Part shown: piece after piece, positions 50,690 through 58,417 of the stretch
Numbering within the stretch: the first letter of the stretch is position 1
Layout: every line of letters starts with the position of its first letter
Source: Anaerocolumna xylanovorans DSM 12503
GTDB lineage: Bacteria; Bacillota; Clostridia; Lachnospirales; Lachnospiraceae
Direction: 5' to 3'
Length of the DNA: 64,000 bases
NCBI RefSeq assembly: GCF_900143645.1
Contig: NZ_FRFD01000006.1
Coordinates: 279,251 to 343,250 of the forward strand
The notes under the pieces: generated by a model
Database searches by the model: none
Told to the model about the DNA's origin: nothing
Seen by the model: the letters and a program-made list of their open reading frames with translations, nothing else
Translations under genes and position numbers: made by a program

Positions 50690-51520
50690 ATGATAAATAC
50701 ATTAAAGATAGCAGGTATTCCCATTACCCTTGAAGCAGACACTACAAAGGGCAGGAAAAGGAAGTTCAGAGTCTTTGAAGCAGACGAAAAAGCAGACGGA
50801 ATGAAAGTATCCTATAAAAGGGAGAGAAACCTGGAGCTTCCTGAAACGTCAGTTTCCTTTGATGACACCATAAAATGGTCCGATTCGGCACTTTATATCA
50901 TCGACCGGGATTTAGGGGAGGTGGTATATAAGGCGTCAGCGGATGCAGGCTGGAAGGAGGTCATAGTTTCCTGCGGCATAAAGGAGGCCAGACCCATTAA
51001 CTCCTTTCTATGCTCTTTAGGTGAGATAGCCTTCAGAAACCGGATATTATATTATGACGGCCTGGTTATCCATGGGTCCGCCATACAGTGGGAAGAGAAA
51101 GGGATTGTATTTTCCGGTCCCTCCGGGATGGGAAAGACCACCCAGTCGAAGCTGTGGAAAAAATATAAAAAGGCGGAAATGATTAATGATGACAGGCCGG
51201 CCATACGCGTAATTGACAGCCGGCCTTATGTGTATGGTACCCTGTGGAATGGCGCAAGAGGGAAAGGCAGGAATAAGTCAGCCCCTCTGTCCGCTATTGT
51301 GCTTCTGGAACAGAGTAAGCAGAATACAATCGTTCGGCTTAGCAGGGAAGAGGCCGTAAATAAGCTGATGCCAAGAAGCTTTCTGCCCTATAACAGCGGA
51401 GAGAGTATGGATAGGGCTCTTAAAAATCTTGAAATGATAGTAACTGTCACGCCGGTATTTTATTTAAAATGCAGGCCTGACAGGGAAGCAGTGGAGTTGT
51501 TGTACCAATGTCTGAAATAA
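50690..51520 (+). CDS. HPr kinase-like ATP-dependent peptide kinase
   Basis: 276-residue protein with the C-terminal HPr kinase fold: VIHGSAIQW (about 126-134), P-loop GPSGMGKTT (143-151), and INDDRPAI (about 166-173). Regular HPrK N-terminal domain is absent. In paeninodin-type lasso peptide clusters a related kinase phosphorylates the C-terminal Ser of the precursor. The precursor gene 16 bases upstream also ends in Ser, so phosphorylation of Ser58 is a fair prediction. It overlaps the peptidase gene by 13 bases. Confidence 0.85.
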   Translation: MINTLKIAGIPITLEADTTKGRKRKFRVFEADEKADGMKVSYKRERNLELPETSVSFDDTIKWSDSALYIIDRDLGEVVYKASADAGWKEVIVSCGIKEARPINSFLCSLGEIAFRNRILYYDGLVIHGSAIQWEEKGIVFSGPSGMGKTTQSKLWKKYKKAEMINDDRPAIRVIDSRPYVYGTLWNGARGKGRNKSAPLSAIVLLEQSKQNTIVRLSREEAVNKLMPRSFLPYNSGESMDRALKNLEMIVTVTPVFYLKCRPDREAVELLYQCLK

Positions 51521-51963
51521 AGAAAGTAAAAGCGGTCAGCATGATGCCTGCCATAAATAATCTGCTAAAAGAAGGCAAAGGGGTACGTATTACAGTAACA
51601 GGAAACAGTATGTATCCCTTTTTGCGTGATAAAAAGGACTGTGTGGAGCTTTATAAGACCTCCTTTGACAGGATAAAAGCCGGAGATATCATATTGGTGC
51701 AAAGAAAAGAGGGCGGCTATGTATTACACAGGGTGCTGTTAAAGCTAAAAAAGTCTGTCTATATACTGGGAGATGCGCAGAGACGGATGGAGGGACCGAT
51801 ATACGGCAATCAGATACTTGCAAAGGCAGAGGTGATATTCCGGGGAGATAAGAAAATAGCAGGGGACAGCCTGTTAATCAGAAAGCTGTCATTGCTGTGG
51901 ACGCTTGTGCTTCCCTTTCGGGGAATTATAATGAAAAGCTACCGCAGACTTCGCAATCTGTGA
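51508..51963 (+). CDS. SipW-like S26 family peptidase
   Basis: 151 residues with the S26 signature TGNSMYPFL (Ser34) and YVLHRVL (His74), then LGDA (Asp89), the Ser-His-Asp set of the SipW/ER-type signal peptidases rather than the Ser-Lys set of LepB. No N-terminal membrane anchor precedes Ser34; a hydrophobic stretch is near 128-140. It may cut the leader of the peptide encoded upstream, or an unrelated secreted protein. Start ATG 51508 overlaps the kinase gene. The last 20 bases lie in a family A repeat. Confidence 0.8.
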   Translation: MSEIKKVKAVSMMPAINNLLKEGKGVRITVTGNSMYPFLRDKKDCVELYKTSFDRIKAGDIILVQRKEGGYVLHRVLLKLKKSVYILGDAQRRMEGPIYGNQILAKAEVIFRGDKKIAGDSLLIRKLSLLWTLVLPFRGIIMKSYRRLRNL

Positions 51964-51975
51964 TATGCATGGAGG
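51942..51975 (+). repeat. Family A hairpin repeat, partial copy A4 (5' of ABC exporter)
   Basis: GCAGACT-TCGCA-ATCTGTGATATGCATGGAGG. Its final GGAGG is the ribosome binding site of the exporter at 51981, and its start overlaps the peptidase stop region. It is the least conserved copy. Confidence 0.5.
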
Positions 51976-51980
51976 TTACA

Positions 51981-53708
51981 ATGAAACAAAAAATACAAAT
52001 ACTAAAATGGATGGGGGCTAAAACAAAGCCATATATAAAAAATTTAATACTCCTTATTCTGATGGGAGGAATTCTGTCCTTTGCAAGGGTTTACATGGCG
52101 TACATATCAAAGGACCTTATTGACTCGGCCCTGGAAAGAAATCAGGAGATATTAATAAAAACCGGAAGCATATTCTGCCTCACTGTTCTTGTACAAATAA
52201 TAATCAAGTGGATATCTGCTGATTTGTCGGTGCGTACCACTGAAAATATGTCAGGGAGTTTAAAGGAAAAAATGTACCGTCATCTGACAAAGGCCGGATG
52301 GAGGGAATATACAAAATATCATACCGGAGACATCCAGATGCGGGTAGTAGGGGATACCCAGGTTACTGTAAATGGAGTGATAGACGGTATCCCAAAGGGG
52401 ACGACCCTGTTTACAGGACTGATAGCAGCCTTTCTTGCCCTCTTGTACCTTAATAAAGAAACGGCATTGATAACCTTATTCCTTGGTCCCTGTTCTCTGA
52501 TTTTTGGCGGGCTTGTGGGTTCACGATATATGTCCTTTCACGAAAGCACCCAGGAGGCAGAGGGACGCTACCGGGCATATCTTCAGGAATGCTTGTCCCA
52601 CATGCTTATTATAAAGACATTTTGCAGGGAAGGAGACAGCATAGAGAAATTAAGGCAGATGCAGAGCGAGAAGAAGAGGCTTTCCGTAAAGCGCAACTTT
52701 TCCACAACCTTAATCAATACCGCTGCAATGATGGGAGTGGGCTTAAGCTTTCTTGTGGTGTTTGTCTGGGGGATGTCGCATATATTTGATAAAACTCTTA
52801 CCGTTGGCACCCTGACGGCATATGTCCAGCTGATCGGACAAGTGCTGATGCCCTTTGTGGACATGGCAGTATTATTTACTTCCTTTCTTTCGGCAGCCGG
52901 TTCCGCTAAACGCCTGATGGAAATAGAAAGGATACAGACAGAAGATACGGAAAACAAACTAGGTGTTAAGGAGTTTGATGAGATCGTTCTGGATAACCTC
53001 CACTTCTCCTATGATAAAGACAGGCCGCTGTTAAAGGGAGTATCAGCGTCTATAAAGAAAGGTGAGATCGTAGGTCTGATAGGGGCTTCAGGGCAGGGAA
53101 AGACAACCCTTATCAACCTTATAATGCAGCTGCTAAGACCAGAAAAAGGCTGTATGCTTGTAAAAAATGAAAATACTATCTATAACATGGACCAGTTTTC
53201 AGTAAGGGACTTAATATCCTATGTGCCCCAGGGAAATACGCTGTTTTCCGGTACCATAGAAGAAAATTTAAATATTGGCGGCGCAGAAACGAAAACAGAG
53301 GAGAAAATAGAAGCATTAAAGGACGCATGCGCATGGGATTTTGTAAATGCGCTGAAGGAAGGGCTTACAACCGTAATCGGGGAATATGGAATCGGTCTCT
53401 CAGAGGGACAGGCGCAAAGAATTGCAATAGCAAGAGCGCTGTTAAAAAAGGCCCCCCTGCTTATACTGGATGAAGCAACTTCTGCCCTGGATATGAATAC
53501 TGAAAAAGTGATACTGCAAAACATCAGCAGCCAGGAAGGAGAAAGAACCTGTATTATCATAACCCACAGGCTCTCTGCCCTTAAGTACTGCAACAGAGTA
53601 TTCAGGCTGGAGAATGGGACCCTGAAAGAGAGAGAGCCGGTTAAGATTTTAGCAGAATTAAATGAAAGCATCGGATTTTCCTGCTTTTACAGTGTTAACG
53701 AAGCTTAA
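51981..53708 (+). CDS. ABC exporter (fused permease-ATPase), probable peptide exporter
   Basis: 575-residue type IV ABC half-transporter: five to six membrane helices in about 20-310, then the ATPase with Walker A GASGQGKTT (about 366-374), signature LSEGQAQRIAIARALL (about 472-487, LSEGQ rather than LSGGQ) and Walker B LLILDEATSALD. There is no N-terminal C39 peptidase domain, so leader removal must be done by another enzyme, for example the adjacent S26 peptidase. ATG at 51981 has GGAGG; a longer frame from 51897 overlaps the peptidase and is rejected. It probably exports the mature peptide and would be the self-protection step. Confidence 0.88.
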   Translation: MKQKIQILKWMGAKTKPYIKNLILLILMGGILSFARVYMAYISKDLIDSALERNQEILIKTGSIFCLTVLVQIIIKWISADLSVRTTENMSGSLKEKMYRHLTKAGWREYTKYHTGDIQMRVVGDTQVTVNGVIDGIPKGTTLFTGLIAAFLALLYLNKETALITLFLGPCSLIFGGLVGSRYMSFHESTQEAEGRYRAYLQECLSHMLIIKTFCREGDSIEKLRQMQSEKKRLSVKRNFSTTLINTAAMMGVGLSFLVVFVWGMSHIFDKTLTVGTLTAYVQLIGQVLMPFVDMAVLFTSFLSAAGSAKRLMEIERIQTEDTENKLGVKEFDEIVLDNLHFSYDKDRPLLKGVSASIKKGEIVGLIGASGQGKTTLINLIMQLLRPEKGCMLVKNENTIYNMDQFSVRDLISYVPQGNTLFSGTIEENLNIGGAETKTEEKIEALKDACAWDFVNALKEGLTTVIGEYGIGLSEGQAQRIAIARALLKKAPLLILDEATSALDMNTEKVILQNISSQEGERTCIIITHRLSALKYCNRVFRLENGTLKEREPVKILAELNESIGFSCFYSVNEA

Positions 53709-54927
53709 GCCAGGAAAGAAGCGCCGCCCTCTCTGCATACGCCGCTGCTGCCTCTTTGTTATAGAAAAAGGAAAGCAGGGAGAGCTGTCTTATGTTATAA
53801 AAAGCCCTGTGTATCCAGGCAAGAGGAAGCAGCACCGGGAATTTTTTTGCATACCGGTATTGGCAGTTAAGCTTACCGGGGGAGGGAAAGAAAAAGCAGC
53901 AAAGATTAAGGAGTACGGAAAGCTTTGGGGGAGAGGGAGCTGTTACTGCTTCTGCTGTTCTGGCGTGCCAAAGAATGTGCCGTGAGGCTTCACGCTCTTT
54001 TGTGCGTTTGCCATATACGCCGGAATTAATAATGTCCTCTGTAAAAAGCGCTTTGTAAGCACAGAATTCAACATCTTCCTCTGTTAAAATATCCTCCGGT
54101 ACGGAAAGGCCAAACAGTTCCCGGCAAATAGAGAGAAGCACAAGAGTGAATTTATCGTAGCCATAAGGCTCCAGTTCGTAAAGAATGTTTTCCCAGATTA
54201 TTTCCTCGGAATGATAAGCCGCAAAAAGGGTAAGGTCGCACAGCTGCCTGATGCCGACACCGCTTAAGAGGACGTGATGAATAATATGAAAAAGCTGATG
54301 CATAAGCTGATCCTTTATGGACAGGCAAAGGACAGGTGCGTGGCCTACCAATCCGGGAACCGCATTTTTCCATACCTGAAAGGTAAAATGATTCAGGTTT
54401 TCCATGTCCGTATTGTCCGTAAGGATTTCATGAAGCTCTATATCAGGATATCCGGTTAAGGAATAAGTGGTATGACGCTCGGCGGATTTTCCCCTTTTAT
54501 AGCCCAGAAAAACCAGAACCTTATGAGCCTTCTTAAAATCCTCCTTATGTATCAGAATATCGGCATCTCCCATGGTGCGAAGCTCGGGATTGGGATAATA
54601 GTTCCGTAACATCAGGCCTTTTAATGCGATTACAGGAATACTGGCCTCATGAAGGAGAAGAAGAACCTTTTCCATCTGCTCTATATGAAGGAGCTGGAGC
54701 GCTGCTTCCCTTAAGGTATCATATTTCCAGGACTCCAAAAGAGAAGGCGAGGGTCTTACGTGTTTTGGCAGCTCTTCTAACAGGGGAAATAATAATGTAT
54801 GAACCTGGTGGGCTTTTGCCTCCTCATAAATTAGATTCCAATCAGGGCAGAAAGTAAGGAAGTCAGGGGCTTTCACAGAGATGGCCGCGGATAAAAGTTT
54901 TATAAAAATATGGGAATGTTCGTTCAT
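53695..54927 (-). CDS. PF14907-type nucleotidyltransferase (NTP_transf_5), convergent
   Basis: 410 residues with the nucleotidyltransferase core ALKGLMLRNYYPNPELRTMGDADILI (about 101-126; GDAD holds the metal Asp pair, 121/123), then LHEILTD and a long helical C-terminal half. The family is common in lasso peptide and capsule loci; in the pseudomycoidin cluster such a protein is reported to add hexose to the phosphorylated Ser. It is on the minus strand, and its 3' end overlaps the exporter gene by 14 bases with no terminator between. Its 5' end follows a family B repeat that supplies AAAGGGG. Confidence 0.85.
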   Translation of the reverse strand: MNEHSHIFIKLLSAAISVKAPDFLTFCPDWNLIYEEAKAHQVHTLLFPLLEELPKHVRPSPSLLESWKYDTLREAALQLLHIEQMEKVLLLLHEASIPVIALKGLMLRNYYPNPELRTMGDADILIHKEDFKKAHKVLVFLGYKRGKSAERHTTYSLTGYPDIELHEILTDNTDMENLNHFTFQVWKNAVPGLVGHAPVLCLSIKDQLMHQLFHIIHHVLLSGVGIRQLCDLTLFAAYHSEEIIWENILYELEPYGYDKFTLVLLSICRELFGLSVPEDILTEEDVEFCAYKALFTEDIINSGVYGKRTKEREASRHILWHARTAEAVTAPSPPKLSVLLNLCCFFFPSPGKLNCQYRYAKKFPVLLPLAWIHRAFYNIRQLSLLSFFYNKEAAAAYAERAALLSWLKLR

Positions 54928-54929
54928 AT

Positions 54930-55012
54930 TAACCCCTTTCGTGAATATCCAATCTTTGATTGGATATTTGTTAATTCGTAGTTGAAAAATTTATTTTTCA
55001 ACCGAGTGATTC
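54930..55012 (-). repeat. Family B hairpin repeat, copy B1 (5' of NTase gene)
   Basis: Read on the minus strand: GTTGAAAAATAAATTTTTCAAC stem-loop type hairpin, then a second stem ATATCCAATC/GATTGGATAT, then TTCACGAAAGGGGTTAAT before the ATG at 54927. The GGGG is the ribosome site. The second stem has compensatory changes against copy B2. Confidence 0.75.
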
Positions 55013-55138
55013 CTAAATATTTACATACATTATAAACCACAGGAGTAAAATGGACAATCTTTCCAGTAAGACAAAAAAAGAGTTAAATATACAAAAAATA
55101 CAGCAATGGGCTGCAGCCATGTAAAGTTGAGGTGGATA

Positions 55139-56257
55139 ATGGAGAAAATATCCGGTCGAAAAGGAAAAAGATATACAAAAATAATAGGAATAATACTTGC
55201 CGTCTTTGTTTTTGCCGCATTGTGCATCTTCCTTTTAGCACACAGCTATATCAGTAAATTAAACAAAACGCCTGCACTTTCAAAAGATGTGGTAAAAGAA
55301 GAAAATGCAGTAACGGATATACCGAAGGAAGATAACGGGAAGAAAGAGGATTCCTTAGCAGGTTCATCTGCCGATTCATCGGCTAAGCAGATTGCCTCTG
55401 CACAAGAAGCAATCCGAAAAAACATGGTGGATAAGAGTACACCTGTTTTATCTGATAAAAATGTATTTAACATACTCTTAATCGGAACGGATAACAGGGT
55501 AAAGGGAGAGAACTCCCGTTCCGATGCCATGATACTGGTATCCATAAACAAGAAGGACAAGAGCATAGCAGCAACCTCGCTGTTAAGAGATATTTATCTT
55601 CAGATACCGGGTAAGAACAATAACCGCTTAAATGCCGCCTGTGCCTATGGGGGGCCTGCGCTGTTAATGGATACTATAGAACAGAACTTTAAAGTCAGCG
55701 TGGACCGGTATGCCTCCGTGGATTTCTATGTGTTCATGGATATCATAGATGCTGTGGGAGGAGTGACGGTAGAGGTTACCGGGGAGGAAATATCCGTAAT
55801 AAATGATTATATTGCAGAACTGAATAAACTAAGAGGAGAACAGGAGAAAAGTGATTATCTGACAGAGCCCGGGGAACTCAAATTAAACGGAAAGCAGGCC
55901 CTTGCCTATGCCAGAAACCGCTATATCGGAACGGATTTTGAGAGGACGGCAAGGCAGAGGCGAGTATTAAATGAAGCCTTTCAGAAAATTAAGAAGCTAA
56001 ACCTGATTCAGTTAAATAGTCTGTTAAATAAGGTGCTGCCGCAGGTTACAACAAACCTTACAGAGGGTGAAATATTTTCCATGATACTTTCCCTGCCAAA
56101 GTATGCAGGCTATGATATCAGACAATGCCATATACCGGTGGATAATTCCTATGAATTTATGCGTATAAGGGGAATGGATGTCATCACGCTGGATTTTGAT
56201 AAAAACATCAAGGCCCTTAAGGAGCAGATATATCCCGATAGAAACATACAGGGTTAA
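55139..56257 (+). CDS. LCP family (LytR-CpsA-Psr) polymer ligase
   Basis: 372-residue membrane-anchored enzyme that transfers undecaprenyl-linked polymers to peptidoglycan. N-terminal helix KIIGIILAVFVFAALCIFLL, a Ser/Lys-rich linker, then the LCP domain with NILLIGTDNRVKGENSRSDA (about 117-136), SLLRDIYLQIPG (about 154-165), GGPALLMDTIEQNFKV and the arginines in ALAYARNRYIGTDFERTARQ (about 257-276). ATG at 55139 follows GAGGTG. It probably attaches the polymer made by the whole region. Confidence 0.9.
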   Translation: MEKISGRKGKRYTKIIGIILAVFVFAALCIFLLAHSYISKLNKTPALSKDVVKEENAVTDIPKEDNGKKEDSLAGSSADSSAKQIASAQEAIRKNMVDKSTPVLSDKNVFNILLIGTDNRVKGENSRSDAMILVSINKKDKSIAATSLLRDIYLQIPGKNNNRLNAACAYGGPALLMDTIEQNFKVSVDRYASVDFYVFMDIIDAVGGVTVEVTGEEISVINDYIAELNKLRGEQEKSDYLTEPGELKLNGKQALAYARNRYIGTDFERTARQRRVLNEAFQKIKKLNLIQLNSLLNKVLPQVTTNLTEGEIFSMILSLPKYAGYDIRQCHIPVDNSYEFMRIRGMDVITLDFDKNIKALKEQIYPDRNIQG

Positions 56258-56330
56258 GGAAGTCCCCCTGTTGACTATATGGCTGAAATGGTTTAATATG
56301 GGGTAAAACGTTATAAGCGGGGCATAAATT

Positions 56331-56843
56331 GTGAATAAAAAACGGTGGTTAGCCTGGATACCGGCAATTCTGGTTATGTTAATGATTTTTTCCTTTTCCT
56401 CTGAAAATGGCAGCGAGTCTTCCGGTTTAAGCGGATCTCTGACAAAATCAGTGGTGGAATCAGTTATTAACATGGCTGATTTAAAAGTAACAGTGGCACA
56501 AGAAGAGCATATCATAGAGAGTATACACACCCCTGTAAGAAAGCTGGGACATTTATCGGAATATGCACTGCTTGGCATAACAATTGCCCTGGCACTTACC
56601 CTTAGCCATTATCTGAAAGGAAAAAAACTGTACTTAATAAGCTTATGTCTTTGCATTCTCTATGCTTCCAGTGATGAGATACACCAGCTTTTTATTCCCG
56701 GACGTTCAGGCATGGTAACTGATGTGGGAATAGATACAATTGGTGCTCTGGCGGGTATTTGTATTTTCACATGTATTTGCAGAATCATCCGAAATAAACA
56801 AAATGAAAATTTTGCTATTGACAAAAAGCAAAAACGGTACTAA
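56331..56843 (+). CDS. VanZ-like membrane protein (second)
   Basis: 170 residues, GTG start at 56331 with only a weak ribosome site. Four hydrophobic segments and the VanZ-like pattern RKLGHLSEYALLGI (about 70-83), ASSDEIHQLFIPGRSGMVTDVGIDTIGAL. It follows the LCP gene by 73 bases and ends 27 bases before the FMN riboswitch. Function unknown; envelope-related by neighbourhood. Confidence 0.8.
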   Translation: MNKKRWLAWIPAILVMLMIFSFSSENGSESSGLSGSLTKSVVESVINMADLKVTVAQEEHIIESIHTPVRKLGHLSEYALLGITIALALTLSHYLKGKKLYLISLCLCILYASSDEIHQLFIPGRSGMVTDVGIDTIGALAGICIFTCICRIIRNKQNENFAIDKKQKRY

Positions 56844-56870
56844 TATAAAGACACAAAAAAATAAGGAAAT

Positions 56871-57010
56871 TCTTCGGGGCAGGGTTAAATTCCCGACCGG
56901 CGGTATAGTCCGCGACCTGATACAGGATTATAAGTTAAACAACAACTTACCGGTATCAGCTGATTTGGTGCAATTCCAAAACCGACAGTAAAGTCTGGAT
57001 GTGAGAAGAA
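56871..57010 (+). promoter_or_regulatory. FMN riboswitch (RFN element)
   Basis: The conserved RFN elements appear in order: TCTTCGGGGCAGGG, AAATTCCCGACCGGCGGT, AGTCCGCGAC, GATTTGGTG, AATTCCAAAACCGACAGT, AAAGTCTGGATG and GAGAAGA, with closing P1 arms TCTTC/GAGAAGA. FMN binding should favour the terminator at 57050 and switch off the riboflavin transporter gene downstream. Confidence 0.95.
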
Positions 57011-57049
57011 ACTGATTGCAGAATTTGCAGCAATGAATGTACTTAACAA

Positions 57050-57081
57050 GCCTCGAACTAATGTTCGGGGCTTTTGTTTTT
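57050..57081 (+). terminator. FMN riboswitch expression-platform terminator
   Basis: GCCTCGAAC/GTTCGGGGC 9-bp stem (57050-57058 and 57063-57071) with a four-base loop, followed by TTTTGTTTTTG. Confidence 0.85.
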
Positions 57082-57181
57082 GTCATTCATAAATTCCCTT
57101 GGTCAGGGTGAGAATAACAGTTAACAGAAGTGTTTTCCACACATAACACCAGGAATTTCCTCAAAAAAAGGAGAGAATATT

Positions 57182-57802
57182 ATGAAGGCATCAGAAAACA
57201 ACACAATGAATGGAAACTATGTAAGAAGGTCGGTTTTTACTACGAGGGCAATGGTTACGGTAAGTCTTTTATCAGCCTTGTCCTATGTACTAATGCTGCT
57301 GGAATCCCCTCCGTATATCGGCTTTTTAAGACTTGAATTCAGCGATATTCCGGCAATTTTAGGCGCTTTCTGGTTCGGACCGGCAGCAGGGATCGTAATA
57401 GAGTTTATTAAGAACCTCATAAAGGCAATTACAGCCACAAAAACCTTTGGAATCGGAGAGCTTGCCAATTTTGTTGTAAGCGTTGCCTACGTAGTACCTG
57501 CAAGCCTTTTATTCCGTAAGCTGAAAGGAAAATACAAATCCGTTCTGGCGTTTAGCGTGGCTACCCTTTCCATGATGGTTATAGGCTTTTTAATGAATTA
57601 CTTTGTAACCGTACCTATGTATGCAAAGATGTATGGCGGTATTGATAATATCGTTGCAGCAGCCTCCATGGTACCGGGAGTCAAGAATATGTTTACCTTA
57701 ATCCTTATTGGAATCACCCCCTTCAACCTGGTAAAAGGTATTTTTCTTGGCATAGTGGGGCACCTGACCTATGAAATGCTGAAAAAGGTAATACATGAGT
57801 AA
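57182..57802 (+). CDS. ribU: Riboflavin ECF transporter S component RibU
   Basis: 206-residue membrane S component that binds riboflavin for the shared ECF module. Six hydrophobic segments; the RibU-like FSDIPAILGAFWFGPAAGIVIEF stretch (about 53-75) and the LKAITATKTFGIGELANFV loop follow. AAAAGGAG precedes the ATG. The upstream FMN riboswitch supports the substrate call. No energising ECF genes are near, so it uses a module encoded elsewhere. Confidence 0.93.
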   Translation: MKASENNTMNGNYVRRSVFTTRAMVTVSLLSALSYVLMLLESPPYIGFLRLEFSDIPAILGAFWFGPAAGIVIEFIKNLIKAITATKTFGIGELANFVVSVAYVVPASLLFRKLKGKYKSVLAFSVATLSMMVIGFLMNYFVTVPMYAKMYGGIDNIVAAASMVPGVKNMFTLILIGITPFNLVKGIFLGIVGHLTYEMLKKVIHE

Positions 57803-57849
57803 ATAGGTCTTTTTAATTTTCGCACAATCTGCTATAATTGTCCCATAAT

Positions 57850-57920
57850 CCCCATGCATATCGCAGGCTTGCCTGCGATACTGCCTAAATAGAAAGTGAA
57901 AAATGTTTTTCATTTTTCAC
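57850..57920 (-). repeat. Family A hairpin repeat, inverted copy A5
   Basis: Read on the minus strand: a CATTTTTCACTTTCTATTTA head, GGCAGTATCG, a GCAGGC/GCCTGC stem, CGATATGCATGGGG. It lies between ribU and tsaE and faces away from a gene start, unlike the other copies. Confidence 0.75.
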
Positions 57921-57956
57921 ACTAACTTAAGGAATAACAGAGGACTGTGAGAAGAA

Positions 57957-58394
57957 ATGATAATAGAAACCAACAACAGGGAAGAAACCTTTGAACTTGG
58001 AAAAAACTTGGGAGAACAGGCAAAACGGGGAGAAGTATACTGTCTGTCGGGAGATCTTGGAACCGGAAAGACGGTCTTTACCCAGGGTTTTGCCAGAGGG
58101 CTTGGAATAACTGAGCCGGTAAACAGCCCAACTTTTACGATAGTCTCCGAATATGAGGAAGGCAGACTTCCCCTGTACCATTTTGATGTATACCGCATTG
58201 AAGATATCGAAGAGATGGAGGAGATTGGATACGAGGATTATTTCTATGGAGAGGGTGTATGTCTTGTAGAATGGGCAGAATTAATAAAAGAGCTGCTTCC
58301 TGAAACCTATGTCCTGGTAACCATAGAAAAGAATCCTGAAAAAGGCTTTGATTACCGTAAAATCACAGTAACAAACAGCAGTCTGCTAGATTGA
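57957..58394 (+). CDS. tsaE: tRNA t6A synthesis ATPase TsaE
   Basis: 145-residue P-loop protein (CLSGDLGTGKTVFTQGFARGL, with GDLGTGKT about 38-45) of the threonylcarbamoyl-adenosine complex with TsaB and TsaD. NSPTFTIVSEYEEGRLPLYHFDVYR and LVEWAELI are typical. tsaB starts just after it, and tsaD lies about 3 kb downstream. Confidence 0.95.
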   Translation: MIIETNNREETFELGKNLGEQAKRGEVYCLSGDLGTGKTVFTQGFARGLGITEPVNSPTFTIVSEYEEGRLPLYHFDVYRIEDIEEMEEIGYEDYFYGEGVCLVEWAELIKELLPETYVLVTIEKNPEKGFDYRKITVTNSSLLD

Positions 58395-58417
58395 GAAATA
58401 TTCAGAAAAGAGGATAC

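Noticed and set aside
53662..53985. 107-codon plus-strand frame after the exporter
   Set aside because: It overlaps the exporter end and runs opposite the nucleotidyltransferase gene, which has clear family motifs.
49128..54927. Classification as a lasso peptide cluster
   Set aside because: The kinase, nucleotidyltransferase and leader motif fit, but no cyclase (asparagine synthetase-like) or transglutaminase-like protease is present, and a radical SAM enzyme is.
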